Part shown: positions 46,770-54,966 of the stretch, piece by piece
Numbering within the stretch: the stretch's first letter is position 1
How the letters are laid out: every line of letters starts with the position of its first letter
From: Dysgonomonas hofstadii
GTDB taxonomy: Bacteria; Bacteroidota; Bacteroidia; Bacteroidales; Dysgonomonadaceae
NCBI RefSeq assembly: GCF_014196915.1
Contig: NZ_JACIEP010000013.1
Coordinates: 62,001-126,000 of the forward strand
Reading direction: 5' to 3'
Length of the DNA: 64,000 bases
Made by a program: the position numbers and the translations under genes
The notes under the pieces: model-generated
The model's database searches: none
The model's input: the letters and a program-made list of their open reading frames with translations, nothing else
Told to the model about the DNA's origin: nothing

Positions 46770-47561
46770 ATGCACACAAAAGAACAGAAAATGGAAGCTT
46801 TCGGCCGCCTACTCGACATCATGGATGAGTTGAGGGTTAAATGCCCGTGGGATGCCAAACAAACTAACGAAAGCCTGCGGACAAATACAATCGAAGAAAC
46901 CTATGAACTCTGTGAAGCAATTATACAAAACAGTGACGAAGCAATAAAAAAAGAACTGGGTGATGTGCTTTTACATGTCGTTTTTTATGCTAAAATAGGC
47001 GAAGAAAAAGAGACATTTGACATAGCCGACGTATGCAACACCCTATGTGACAAGCTCATATTCCGTCATCCTCATGTATTCGGCGATGAAGCTGCCAATA
47101 CGGCCGGAGAAGTGGAAAAATCATGGGAACAGATCAAACTGAAAGAAAAAGGAGGAAACAAGACCATTCTTGAAGGTGTGCCGGCTTCATTGCCATCTAT
47201 AGCCAAGGCTCACCGCATACAGGATAAAGCTCGCAATGCCGGGTTCGACTGGGAGAAAAAAGAAGATGTTTGGGATAAGGTATCCGAAGAATTATCAGAA
47301 CTGAAAACTGAAATATCGAATATGGACGAAGACAAGATAGAAGCTGAATTCGGGGATATGTTCTTCAGCCTGATAAATGCGGCACGCCTTTATAAAGTGA
47401 ACCCTGACAATGCACTGGAACGTACCAATCAGAAATTCATACACCGCTTCAATTATATAGAACAAGAAGCCCGGAAACAAGATAAAAAACTAAAAGATAT
47501 GACATTATCCGAGATGGATATCTTATGGGAAGAGGCTAAGAAAAAAGAAAAAGGAGTATAA
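46770..47561 (+). CDS. mazG: Nucleoside triphosphate pyrophosphohydrolase MazG
   Basis: 263 residues with two MazG domains. The N-terminal one has LRVKCPWDAKQTNESLRTN, EETYELCEAI and KKELGDVLLHVVFYA (the EExxE and ExxD metal ligands). The C-terminal one has RNAGFDWEKKEDVW, EELSELKTEI and EAEFGDMFFSLINAAR. It hydrolyses NTPs and dNTPs to NMP and PPi, a house-cleaning role; in E. coli it also affects (p)ppGpp levels. Length and motif order are as in E. coli MazG. Downstream lies a convergent glycosyltransferase. Confidence 0.93.
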   Translation: MHTKEQKMEAFGRLLDIMDELRVKCPWDAKQTNESLRTNTIEETYELCEAIIQNSDEAIKKELGDVLLHVVFYAKIGEEKETFDIADVCNTLCDKLIFRHPHVFGDEAANTAGEVEKSWEQIKLKEKGGNKTILEGVPASLPSIAKAHRIQDKARNAGFDWEKKEDVWDKVSEELSELKTEISNMDEDKIEAEFGDMFFSLINAARLYKVNPDNALERTNQKFIHRFNYIEQEARKQDKKLKDMTLSEMDILWEEAKKKEKGV

Positions 47562-47573
47562 AACTATACTCCT
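47547..47573 (-). terminator. Terminator for the glycosyltransferase gene
   Basis: Stem GGAGTATA/TATACTCC (47553-47560 with 47565-47572). On the minus strand it is followed by TTTTTCTTTTTTC. It overlaps the end of mazG. Confidence 0.7.
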
Positions 47574-47604
47574 CAAAATTTTGTCTTTATAATTTTGTCT
47601 TCAT

Positions 47605-48714
47605 CTATTTGCCCTTGGTATTGTTCCAAAAGTCTAAATATTTTTTGGCTACAGTGATATAATCATGATTTTCCTCTACGAATAAACGACTTTTTTTCGA
47701 AATCTCAGGAATTTCCTGTTTATTTAACACTAACCACTCCAGTTTGTCATACACATCATCTTCCGAAGGATGCACATTTATAATTGGCTGATTGTCTTTA
47801 TCATCGTACAAATCATATATATAAGGTTCGCCGCCACCAACAAGCACCTTTCCCTGAGCCATTGCCAGCAGGGCATTCATCGCAGGAGTGTGTGAATACA
47901 ACTGATCCAATACTACATGAGCCTGCGACATCAACTGCTGATAAACATCGTAACTTACTGACTCGACCCGCGTAACAATCACTTTATCCTCATATTTATC
48001 TTTAATCCGGGCTAAAGCACTTTCCATTACATCTGTCCCCTTGAATTTCTCCCGGACTTTATTTACTCCAATAAAGAAGTTCACTTTCTCAGGTTCTTCT
48101 TTAATCTCCTGAAATTCTATTTCCGATGTATTTAACGGAAGCGGTATATACCTTAATCTGTCAGGAAAGAACGGCTGATAAGAACAATAGTATTCGTAAA
48201 GACAGGCGGCAATACCATCAACTGACTTGGCCAGTTTTTTATTAAAGACCTCCAGCGGAGTACTTATCCATTTATCGATAAACTGTTGATTAAAATCAAC
48301 ATTAATAGGATTCCCATCTACAAAAAATTCGGAGTAATCGAAAATTTTGTTTCCCAGACAAGCTCTTACCCAATACGAATCATCACCAAAAGCCCCCATA
48401 AAAATCTTTCCATTATTCTTCCGGAGCTTTTTGTACAGGTAATTGTTTACTCTCACATTCTGAGTAGTGAAGCATGGATTTATCAACTGTACGACATCAT
48501 AGTCTTTAAAGTGTTTAAACTTATCGATAACTGACAACATGCTTGTCAACGTATCAATAAGTTCTGAACTTTTTCGGCTTAAATCTATATCGCGTGGATA
48601 ATTTTTAAAACCATCCCCGTCAGAAGCGGTCAACACTTCATGCCCCAAATGCCGCAATCCTTCAGCCAGTGTGAGATGTGCGCGGCTATATTCGCCTATT
48701 AAAAGTATTCTCAT
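47605..48714 (-). CDS. GT-B type glycosyltransferase
   Basis: 369 residues with a GT-B fold outline. The N-terminal Rossmann half starts MRILLIGEYSRAHLTLAEGLRHLGHEV. The C-terminal donor-binding half includes FFIGVNKVREKFKGTDVMESAL, YQQLMSQAHVVLDQLYSHT and MNALLAMAQGKVLVGGGEPY, the usual order of glycosyltransferase group 1 proteins. No signal peptide, so it is cytosolic. The acceptor is unknown and no other polysaccharide genes are next to it, which is unusual for surface-glycan transferases. Confidence 0.8.
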   Translation of the reverse strand: MRILLIGEYSRAHLTLAEGLRHLGHEVLTASDGDGFKNYPRDIDLSRKSSELIDTLTSMLSVIDKFKHFKDYDVVQLINPCFTTQNVRVNNYLYKKLRKNNGKIFMGAFGDDSYWVRACLGNKIFDYSEFFVDGNPINVDFNQQFIDKWISTPLEVFNKKLAKSVDGIAACLYEYYCSYQPFFPDRLRYIPLPLNTSEIEFQEIKEEPEKVNFFIGVNKVREKFKGTDVMESALARIKDKYEDKVIVTRVESVSYDVYQQLMSQAHVVLDQLYSHTPAMNALLAMAQGKVLVGGGEPYIYDLYDDKDNQPIINVHPSEDDVYDKLEWLVLNKQEIPEISKKSRLFVEENHDYITVAKKYLDFWNNTKGK

Positions 48715-48832
48715 TTCTTTGTCTAATTCCGGCGTAAAGATAATATAAATAATACAAACCGATAATTGATTAGTCTTATTTTTCAGAATACCAAGCAGCT
48801 AGATCCTTTTCAGGTAATTATCCTTCGTTTTA

Positions 48833-49435
48833 TTATTTGATATCTTTACTCTTTATTACCGGAGTATTATTTTCATCTATAAAAAGTACAGGAAAATAGT
48901 CATCATTTCGCCAATTGATGTTTTGTTTATTGATATCCTTAGTCTTATAGGCTCTGATACAATACTTATCTCCCTGCTCCGGGCGTTCTGCCAATATCGT
49001 TTTTTTCCGGCATGTTATTTTATCTGTTTCCGGAATACTATCCAACAAGGTTTCTTTGGCGATATTTTTTATATAATGCTTATTGTAGCGATGTGTGTCA
49101 TTCGTAAAAACGGCATATGTGTATCCGTTCTCCTCTCCGACCGGCACAGCCACACAGATATGGAAAGCTCCGGGCTCTGCCATCTTCCTCTTCTGCAGAT
49201 TCATCTTTATTGCTTTAAACAGGATTGTACCTACAGCAAACAATAATAAATAGGGAATCGCCGAGATTGAAATCAGCTTATCCATATTGAACAGATACAA
49301 TATACCAACCAGTCCGCCGAACATTAACACGATTGGCGCTATTATAGCTCCGTCCTTCCACCACGTGGTATTGCTCAGATAGCTTTTCTTAAACTTTATA
49401 TCTTTTTCCAGCTTTGCATAATCGTCAGCTCTCAT
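48833..49435 (-). CDS. Hypothetical membrane protein with two TM helices
   Basis: 200 residues. A short charged N-terminus is followed by two hydrophobic helices (IIAPIVLMFGGLVGILYLF and ISAIPYLLLFAVGTILF, about residues 30-70) and then a soluble domain of about 130 residues with strands such as HICVAVPVGEENGYTYAVF and YFPVLFID. No family recognised. It stands alone upstream of the divergent relA-like gene. Probably anchored in the inner membrane with a cytosolic C-terminal domain, judging by the basic QKRK after helix 2. Confidence 0.6.
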   Translation of the reverse strand: MRADDYAKLEKDIKFKKSYLSNTTWWKDGAIIAPIVLMFGGLVGILYLFNMDKLISISAIPYLLLFAVGTILFKAIKMNLQKRKMAEPGAFHICVAVPVGEENGYTYAVFTNDTHRYNKHYIKNIAKETLLDSIPETDKITCRKKTILAERPEQGDKYCIRAYKTKDINKQNINWRNDDYFPVLFIDENNTPVIKSKDIK

Positions 49436-49577
49436 ATACTATAATCCGTTTAATTTGTTAAAAACACAAAGTTAAAAGGCTTTGCAAATAAATATGTCAC
49501 AAAAAGCATAAAGTTTCTAAAAGTAAAAAAGAATAAACATCTGTTATGAAAAAGACGTTATAGTATCAGAAAAGCAT

Positions 49578-49585
49578 TAATTTTG
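49578..49585 (+). promoter_or_regulatory. Putative -7 box for the RelA-like gene
   Basis: TAATTTTG, TAnnTTTG match, 50 nt before the start. Confidence 0.4.
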
Positions 49586-49634
49586 CATCTGGTTAGTAAA
49601 ATAAACATTACCTTCTTTATACGCTCAATACACA

Positions 49635-51848
49635 ATGGATACTAACGGTTACCCTACTTATAATGCGACAGGTCTTACCCTCTCTAAATTCAAGAGGCTG
49701 ATGAAAGGGCTGTATGTCAATCTTACACCTGACGAACTTCAGAAACTAAAGATAGTTGTGAAGAAAGCTTTAGCGGAAGGCGTATACAAACAGGATGAAA
49801 AAATTGGCAGCGTAACTGATCTTACTGTGAGTACCTGTATAATACTGACAGAAGAACTGGGCATGAAAGGAGCTTCCATTATAGCCCTTATACTCTACCG
49901 GCCTGTCATATCTAAATCGATCACTACCGACGAGATAAAGAAACTATTCGGAACAGATATACACGACATTGTCACAGGACTGCTAAAGGTCAACGCCCTC
50001 GATGTGAACGAGTCTGTAATGGCTTCAGACAATTACATAAAGTTATTGATCTCACTGGCCGAAGATATGCGGGTAATCCTTATAAAGATCGCCAGCCGCC
50101 TGCATATGATCAGATGTGCCGAAAGCTACGATGAAAAACATCGCGTGCAACTGGCCATCGAAGTATCATCTTTATATACCCCTCTTGCCCACAAACTGGG
50201 GCTCTATAAAATAAAGACCGAAATGGAAGATCTTTATCTGAAATATACGGATAGGGATGCTTATGATTTTGTACAGGAAAAACTGAGCGAAAGCAAGGAA
50301 GCCCGTGACAAGTTTATCTCAGAATTCATCGAACCTGTAAACAGAAAGCTAAAAGAAACAGGTCTGAAATATGAAATAAAAGGACGGGTAAAATCTATAT
50401 CTTCCATAAATAACAAGTTAAAGAAGCAAAAGATAGATTTCGAATCAGTATACGACCTCTTTGCCATACGCATCATTCTCGACTCGCCTCAGGAAAAGGA
50501 AAAAGCCGAATGCTGGCAAGCTTATTCTGTCGTAACAGATATGTACACACCTAACCCGAAAAGGTTGAAAGACTGGCTGTCTATACCCAAAAGTAACGGT
50601 TACGAATCGTTGCATACTACAGTGATGGGACCAGAGTCGCGCTGGGTAGAAGTGCAGATACGTACCCGCCGGATGGACGAGATCGCCGAACGGGGACTTG
50701 CCGCGCACTGGAAATACAAGGGTGTGAAAAGCCAGTCGAAAATGGATGACTGGCTCACCAGCCTGCGGGAAATGCTGGAAAACAAAGACCTCGACAGCGG
50801 AGAAAAACTGGAAAACTTTAAGCTCGACGTCTACGACGAAGAAATATATGTTTTCACGCCAAAAGGAGATTTACACAAACTGCCGGCGAATGCCTCTGTT
50901 CTCGACTTTGCATTTTCCATTCACTCGCGTGTAGGTTCAACCTGTGTTTCGGGAAAAATCAACGGACGAAATGTATCGATCCGGCATAAACTGAAAAATG
51001 GCGATCAGATAGAGATCATTACTTCGCCTAACCAGTCGCCAAAACGGGACTGGCTCAACTTTGTAGTTACCTCAAAGGCCAAAAATAAGATACGCCAGAG
51101 CCTGAAAGAAGAAGATAACAAGCAGGTAGAAATTGCCAAAGAGCTGTTTCAACGCCGGGTAAAGAATCGTAAGATAGAAATAAACGATTCTATTATGATG
51201 CGCCTGATCAAAAAGTTAGGCTTTAAGACTGTTACCGATTTTTACATCAGGATCGCAGAAGAGAACCTTGATGTGAACTCGGTAATAGACCAGTATCTCG
51301 ATCTGGAAAAGAAAGAGACTGAGCAACACGAAAAGCACGGAACTATCAGCGCCGAGAATTATGTAGCCTATCAGTCGGATGAAATAAAGGAGCTGACAAG
51401 CAAGGAAGAACTCGTCATCGACCAGAATCTGACAGGAGTGGACTACAAATTAGCTAAATGCTGTAACCCTATATACGGCGATGAGATATTCGGATTCGTC
51501 TCTTCGCAGGGCATCAAAATACACCGGAAGAACTGTCCGAATGCCAATGATATGCTATCCCGCTTTTCCTACAGGGTAATCCCTGCCCGTTGGACAGGAA
51601 AATCAGGGTCACTGTATACCGTAACCTTACGGATAATAGGAAATGACGATATAGGTATTATCAACAACCTGACTTCCATCATTGCAAAAGAGCAGGGCAT
51701 AAGCATGCGTTCTATAAGTATCGATTCAAACGACGGATTGTTTCATGGAAATATTTCCGTTATGCTCAACAACACCGATATGCTGAACGGCCTGATGAAA
51801 AAACTCAAGGGTGTAAAAGGGATAAAGGAAGTAAGCCGGATAAATTAA
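49635..51848 (+). CDS. RelA/SpoT (p)ppGpp synthetase with degenerate HD domain
   Basis: 737 residues with the long RSH layout: HD-like region (about 20-190), synthetase (about 225-360), TGS (about 395-455), helical region and C-terminal ACT (about 660-737). The synthetase motifs are complete: YDLFAIRIIL, KDWLSIPKSNGYESLHTT and WVEVQIRTRRMDEIAERG. In the HD region the place of the hydrolase HDxxED signature reads LILYRPVISKSITT, so the metal-binding His-Asp pair is absent, although the later KIASRLHMIR and TPLAHKLGL segments remain. It therefore probably makes (p)ppGpp but cannot degrade it. A second bifunctional RSH would be expected elsewhere. Confidence 0.88.
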   Translation: MDTNGYPTYNATGLTLSKFKRLMKGLYVNLTPDELQKLKIVVKKALAEGVYKQDEKIGSVTDLTVSTCIILTEELGMKGASIIALILYRPVISKSITTDEIKKLFGTDIHDIVTGLLKVNALDVNESVMASDNYIKLLISLAEDMRVILIKIASRLHMIRCAESYDEKHRVQLAIEVSSLYTPLAHKLGLYKIKTEMEDLYLKYTDRDAYDFVQEKLSESKEARDKFISEFIEPVNRKLKETGLKYEIKGRVKSISSINNKLKKQKIDFESVYDLFAIRIILDSPQEKEKAECWQAYSVVTDMYTPNPKRLKDWLSIPKSNGYESLHTTVMGPESRWVEVQIRTRRMDEIAERGLAAHWKYKGVKSQSKMDDWLTSLREMLENKDLDSGEKLENFKLDVYDEEIYVFTPKGDLHKLPANASVLDFAFSIHSRVGSTCVSGKINGRNVSIRHKLKNGDQIEIITSPNQSPKRDWLNFVVTSKAKNKIRQSLKEEDNKQVEIAKELFQRRVKNRKIEINDSIMMRLIKKLGFKTVTDFYIRIAEENLDVNSVIDQYLDLEKKETEQHEKHGTISAENYVAYQSDEIKELTSKEELVIDQNLTGVDYKLAKCCNPIYGDEIFGFVSSQGIKIHRKNCPNANDMLSRFSYRVIPARWTGKSGSLYTVTLRIIGNDDIGIINNLTSIIAKEQGISMRSISIDSNDGLFHGNISVMLNNTDMLNGLMKKLKGVKGIKEVSRIN

Positions 51849-51866
51849 ACATCCGGCTATTTTTTC
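51834..51866 (+). terminator. Rho-independent terminator after the RelA-like gene
   Basis: Perfect stem AGCCGGAT (51834-51841) with ATCCGGCT (51851-51858), then six T. It overlaps the stop codons of both convergent genes. Confidence 0.82.
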
Positions 51867-52846
51867 TCAAAAGTTTCCGGATACTTAACCGGATATAATA
51901 TATCCCCGCCCAACAGACGAATATAAGTAGAAAATTCCCGCTGCCCTTCTTTCAGTTCAATCACGCGGCAGCCGTTCTTTCCAAGGTTATTGTAGACTGT
52001 TTTTCCTCCGGAATAACGCCCATAAGCCAGATAAATCCCATGATATTCACCTATGTAGTCATTGTCATGATCGTGCCCCACAAATGTACCCATCACATCT
52101 CCCGCCTGGCGCATTGCCGAAAACATTCCCGTATTCAGTACCCCGTTACATTCTTTTTCGTCCTTACTTCCAATAAGTTCGTCATACTTAGCGGCCTTCA
52201 TTATAGGATATTCAGCCAAAGGAATATGAAAGAACGCCAGGGCCGGATAAGGTTTTCCCTTATTCTCTTTTGTGTAAGCGGCACTTTCGGCACGGTACCA
52301 GTCTATCTGGCCGTAATCGAACCAGTCATAGCCTTTTATCCCCTTCACTTGCGAGTAAGCTCCCGAATCGAAGAAATAAAGCAATCCGCCGATACTGTCA
52401 TTCCCATTGTTCCTTACCTCTAAAATATAATTACCGACACCTTTCAGCGACTTATCTCCCGCCCGGGCAAGACAATGAGGCTTTTGCACAACATAGTCCA
52501 TTATTTCCTGACGCGACATAGCAAATTCATCATCATGATTTCCAAAAACATAAGCCCATGGAATCCCTCTTTTTGCCACCGGATCGAAGACATCATCCAA
52601 GCCTTCCTTCACAGGTTTTGCCCATATAACATCCCCGGTGAATACAACCAGATCGGGCTTTTCTGTTTCCAAAACTTCATTTATCAGTTCCAGAGCGACA
52701 GCCGATTCCTTACTTAGTTTTTTGTAATGGACATCAGTAAACTGGACGATTTTAAAATCTCCATTCTCATTAAATCTCAGAGCTTTGGGTTGCGCCTGCA
52801 TCAGGAATGCACAGGACAAAAAGAAAATAATGCTTAAACAACGCAT
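51857..52846 (-). CDS. Secreted calcineurin-like metallophosphoesterase
   Basis: 329 residues with a signal peptide (LSIIFFLSCAFLMQAQ). The di-metal motifs are complete and in order: KIVQFTDVHYK, VVFTGDVIWAK, YVFGNHDDEFA, ALAFFHIPLAEYP and MGTFVGHDHDND. The family includes purple-acid-phosphatase-like and PhoD-like enzymes of the envelope; the natural substrate (phosphomonoester, diester or pyrophosphate) is not predictable. Single gene, convergent with the RelA-like gene with which it shares a terminator hairpin. Confidence 0.88.
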   Translation of the reverse strand: MRCLSIIFFLSCAFLMQAQPKALRFNENGDFKIVQFTDVHYKKLSKESAVALELINEVLETEKPDLVVFTGDVIWAKPVKEGLDDVFDPVAKRGIPWAYVFGNHDDEFAMSRQEIMDYVVQKPHCLARAGDKSLKGVGNYILEVRNNGNDSIGGLLYFFDSGAYSQVKGIKGYDWFDYGQIDWYRAESAAYTKENKGKPYPALAFFHIPLAEYPIMKAAKYDELIGSKDEKECNGVLNTGMFSAMRQAGDVMGTFVGHDHDNDYIGEYHGIYLAYGRYSGGKTVYNNLGKNGCRVIELKEGQREFSTYIRLLGGDILYPVKYPETFEKK

Positions 52847-53033
52847 GGTGAATATATTTCAGGTTATACATAAAATTTACAAACAGACAAAGGTGACAAG
52901 TTTTTCTCTCTTTTCAAAAAAACTTTTTCTTTTTTGTATTAAAGTCGTTTCAGCTTTTTATTGAGCCACAGAGTAAAAAACAGGATGAGTTATAAAACAA
53001 AAAGTTACAAAAGTTACACTTTTACACCTTTTT

Positions 53034-53678
53034 TCACGTTGTTTCTTTTATGCTGTATTTTCGCTTCCTGTGACTTTTACAATATCCTTTATCACTCAGT
53101 ATCTTTATACTGTTTTTAATATTCTTTACTGACGTATTTTTCGTATCGGCCGGAATCTTATTATCCGCTACCGCTTGCTCCCGGTCAGTGTCATTCATGC
53201 TTTTTTCAGGAATTTCCGGCGCTTCGGTTTTGGCTTCGACAATTTTACGATTTTCCTCCTGTCCGTCATTCTTCATTTTTAATTTTTCATTCTTCATTTT
53301 TAATTTATGATCCGCTCTGTCCAGTACCATTTTTATAGTTCTCAGGTCGGGAAGACTCTCTTTCTTCCGGATTATCCTCGATTTGAATTTCAGATTGCCG
53401 GAATCCATTTCATCAGGAATATATGTGTCTTTTTCTTCGGTGACCGTATGTCGCTCAAGCCGCTCTTTGATAGAAGAATAGGCCATCGACAACAATACTT
53501 CGCCACGATATTCCATCGCGTCTTCTATCTCTTCACTGAAAGAGGGGTTTTCACGCTTCCATTTATAAAACGTGTTCCTGCTGATCCCCGTCGCTTTGCA
53601 GATATCCGACACGCTGCATAATTCGTCTGCGATCAGTGTGGTGATCCTTTTTGCTAATGTTTCGTTATACTTTGACAT
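53034..53678 (-). CDS. Orphan HTH protein, terminase-small-subunit-like, copy 2
   Basis: About 214 residues from MSKYNETLAKRI; the frame opens further to 53702 but those codons read repeat DNA. HTH region: SVSDICKATGISRNTFYKW, like the protein at 3990-4559. Around residues 125-140 the sequence is the low-complexity KLKMKNEKLKMKN, encoded by an AT-rich repeat (ATTTTTAATTTTTCATTCTT) of a type usually found between genes. The remaining C-terminus is charged and poorly ordered. No phage or transposase genes adjoin it. DNA binding is likely; the role is unknown. Confidence 0.65.
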   Translation of the reverse strand: MSKYNETLAKRITTLIADELCSVSDICKATGISRNTFYKWKRENPSFSEEIEDAMEYRGEVLLSMAYSSIKERLERHTVTEEKDTYIPDEMDSGNLKFKSRIIRKKESLPDLRTIKMVLDRADHKLKMKNEKLKMKNDGQEENRKIVEAKTEAPEIPEKSMNDTDREQAVADNKIPADTKNTSVKNIKNSIKILSDKGYCKSHRKRKYSIKETT

Positions 53679-53691
53679 AATTGTATTTTTT

Positions 53692-53760
53692 GGCCCCTCC
53701 ATTGCCTCGCCTTCGCTTCGGCGAACGTTGTTTCTCCCCTTGGGGCAGGGCTGTTCTCCC
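53692..53760. repeat. GC-rich palindromic repeat upstream of HTH gene 2
   Basis: Starts GGCCCCTCC like the element upstream of HTH gene 1. It contains GCCTTCGCTTCGGCG and CTCCCCTTGGGGCAGGG hairpins and is followed by TATAGATAACC, parallel to TATAGATAAACC at 4644. Divergent relative of the composite palindrome. Confidence 0.6.
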
Positions 53761-53830
53761 TATAGATAACCGGCAAAGCAGATCGATAATATTTTTAAGT
53801 TAAAAATCCTTATCCGGGTTCTTTTTATAA

Positions 53831-54077
53831 GTACATGACAAAAAATAGAATATAAACCTATACTGCCCTTACAGGGTTTATGTTTCCCGCCCCAAGGCGT
53901 TGCCATTGGGCTATATTATATAGCCCTTTCAGGCCATCCGGAAAGGAAATAGGCTGAAAGCCTGATATATTCTAGCCCGGGGCAACGCCCCGGGTACTGA
54001 TAACCCAAGAGGTTACGCCCTGTAAGGGCAATATAATAAGCCTTTTAGATATATGTAAAATATTTTTTGTCATGTAC
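53831..54077. mobile_element. MITE-like element, copy 2
   Basis: 247 bp, nearly identical to 44029-44288. Terminal inverted repeats GTACATGACAAAAAATA and its complement. The 9 bp GTTCTTTTT flanks it (53818-53826 and 54081-54089), again four nt outside the left end and three nt outside the right end. The right end overlaps the 3' end of the small membrane protein gene and supplies its TGA stop. Confidence 0.85.
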
Positions 54078-54384
54078 TGTGTTCTTTTTCATGTACTGTG
54101 TTCTTTTTATAGTATCCAACCGGAGTTTCCTTTATCCGGTTTATGGTTTTTTCCAATTCATCGTTCTGATTTTCCAGTTGTTCGTTTTCATGTTTGTATA
54201 CCGATAATAATTTCCACAGGCAGAACAGGAGTAAAAACAGGGATGTAAAAAACAGGATAGTGAGAACCGATATTATAAAGGCAGGAGGCTTGAAAAGTAA
54301 ACTGGCACACAAGCCTATTGTGATTATTCCCCAGATAAAAAATAGTGTGATTACACAGAATACGACCGGTCTTTGTTTTTTCAT
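54070..54384 (-). CDS. Small membrane protein with coiled coil, 3' end altered by MITE
   Basis: About 104 residues from MKKQRPVVFCVITLFF; the upstream Met at 54426 is less likely. Two transmembrane helices (about residues 6-27 and 35-58) are followed by a short coiled coil (YKHENEQLENQNDELEKTINRI). The last residues, KKNTVHEKEHST, are read from a 19 bp tandem repeat, and the stop codon lies in the terminal repeat of the MITE-like element. The original C-terminus was therefore probably different. Family unknown. Confidence 0.55.
   Translation of the reverse strand: MKKQRPVVFCVITLFFIWGIITIGLCASLLFKPPAFIISVLTILFFTSLFLLLFCLWKLLSVYKHENEQLENQNDELEKTINRIKETPVGYYKKNTVHEKEHST
54071..54108. repeat. 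19 bp tandem duplication at the right MITE end
   Basis: CATGTACTGTGTTCTTTTT occurs twice in direct tandem (54071-54089, 54090-54108). Each unit joins the last 7 bp of the MITE to TGT and the 9 bp flank. Confidence 0.85.
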
Positions 54385-54431
54385 ACAGTTAAAAAAGAAG
54401 CATGGAACATGATCCACTCGCAACAAGAGGC

Positions 54432-54524
54432 TCTGGTAAACCTTTAGGAACGAGATTCACATGCCCATGCCCATACAGGCATGAACAACTGTAAACCTCT
54501 CTTGTTCCTATAAATTTTACCAGA
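54432..54524. repeat. Long imperfect hairpin upstream of the small membrane gene
   Basis: The arm 54432-54455 (TCTGGTAAACC...AGGAACGAGA) pairs with 54499-54524 (complement TCTGGTAAAATTTATAGGAAC...AGA). An inner hairpin is CATGCC/GGCATG (54460-54483). It lies in the leader of the minus-strand gene and could be a structured RNA or a palindromic repeat. Confidence 0.5.
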
Positions 54525-54754
54525 ATTTCTTGCTACAAGAGAAATTAATTATTCACGTATATTTTTTTCGCAACGCTTTGCAAATTATGTCAGATACAAA
54601 GTTAGCATTTTCCAGTCAACTTTAAAAAGAATTCAGTTTTTACTGATAGCTCTGAGATTAACGTGAGTCCAATCCTTTGTGGTAGAAAAGGAAGTTTAAC
54701 CACAAAGAACACGGAGTTTGCCACAAAGGCCGCAAAAAAAAAATCATCTCTTTA

Positions 54755-54784
54755 TTTGTTACTTTCATTTTTTTTATAACTTTG
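54755..54784 (+). promoter_or_regulatory. trp operon promoter
   Basis: -33 box TTTG (54755-54758), 18 nt spacer, -7 box TAACTTTG (54777-54784). Both match the Bacteroidota consensus. Transcription would begin near 54790, about 15 nt before the leader peptide. Confidence 0.75.
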
Positions 54785-54805
54785 CAAAAACAAAAAGAAA
54801 GAAGA

Positions 54806-54865
54806 ATGAATTTTCTATTAACAAATACATTTTGGTGGTGGCACTCTCAACTCAAAAAGTCGTGA
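54806..54865 (+). CDS. trpL: trp leader peptide
   Basis: A 19-codon frame, MNFLLTNTFWWWHSQLKKS, preceded by an A/G-rich AAAGAAAGAAGA. Codons 10-12 (54833-54841) are TGG TGG TGG, which is hard to explain by chance in a short leader right behind a promoter. The stop codon (54863-54865) lies inside GTCGTGAG, which can pair with the loop and 3' arm of the terminator. This is the layout of a ribosome-stalling attenuation leader. When charged tRNA-Trp is scarce the ribosome should stall at the Trp codons and let the operon be read. Confidence 0.85.
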   Translation: MNFLLTNTFWWWHSQLKKS

Positions 54866-54940
54866 GCCAAACTGGTATGTATTAATGAATGGAAAGTATG
54901 AAATACAAAGCCTGTCGTAACTCACGACAGGCTTTTTTTT
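54859..54940 (+). promoter_or_regulatory. trp attenuator with alternative pairing
   Basis: Two exclusive folds are visible. The terminator is AAAGCCTGTCGT (54907-54918) with ACGACAGGCTTT (54924-54935), 12 perfect pairs, loop AACTC, then a run of eight T. The antiterminator has an inner stem TGTATT (54878-54883) with AATACA (54902-54907), possibly extended by GG/CC (54874-54875 with 54911-54912), and an outer stem GTCGTGAG (54859-54866) with CTCACGAC (54921-54928). A ribosome at the leader stop would cover the left side of the antiterminator and favour termination; one stalled at the Trp codons would not. Fold energies were not computed. Confidence 0.8.
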
Positions 54941-54966
54941 ATAAGAAAAAAATAACACCAGATAAA

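Noticed and set aside
54889-54966. Upstream in-frame start for trpB adding 26 residues
   Set aside because: The codons read through the attenuator terminator (54907-54940); the family start [13 protein letters not shown] fits at 54967.
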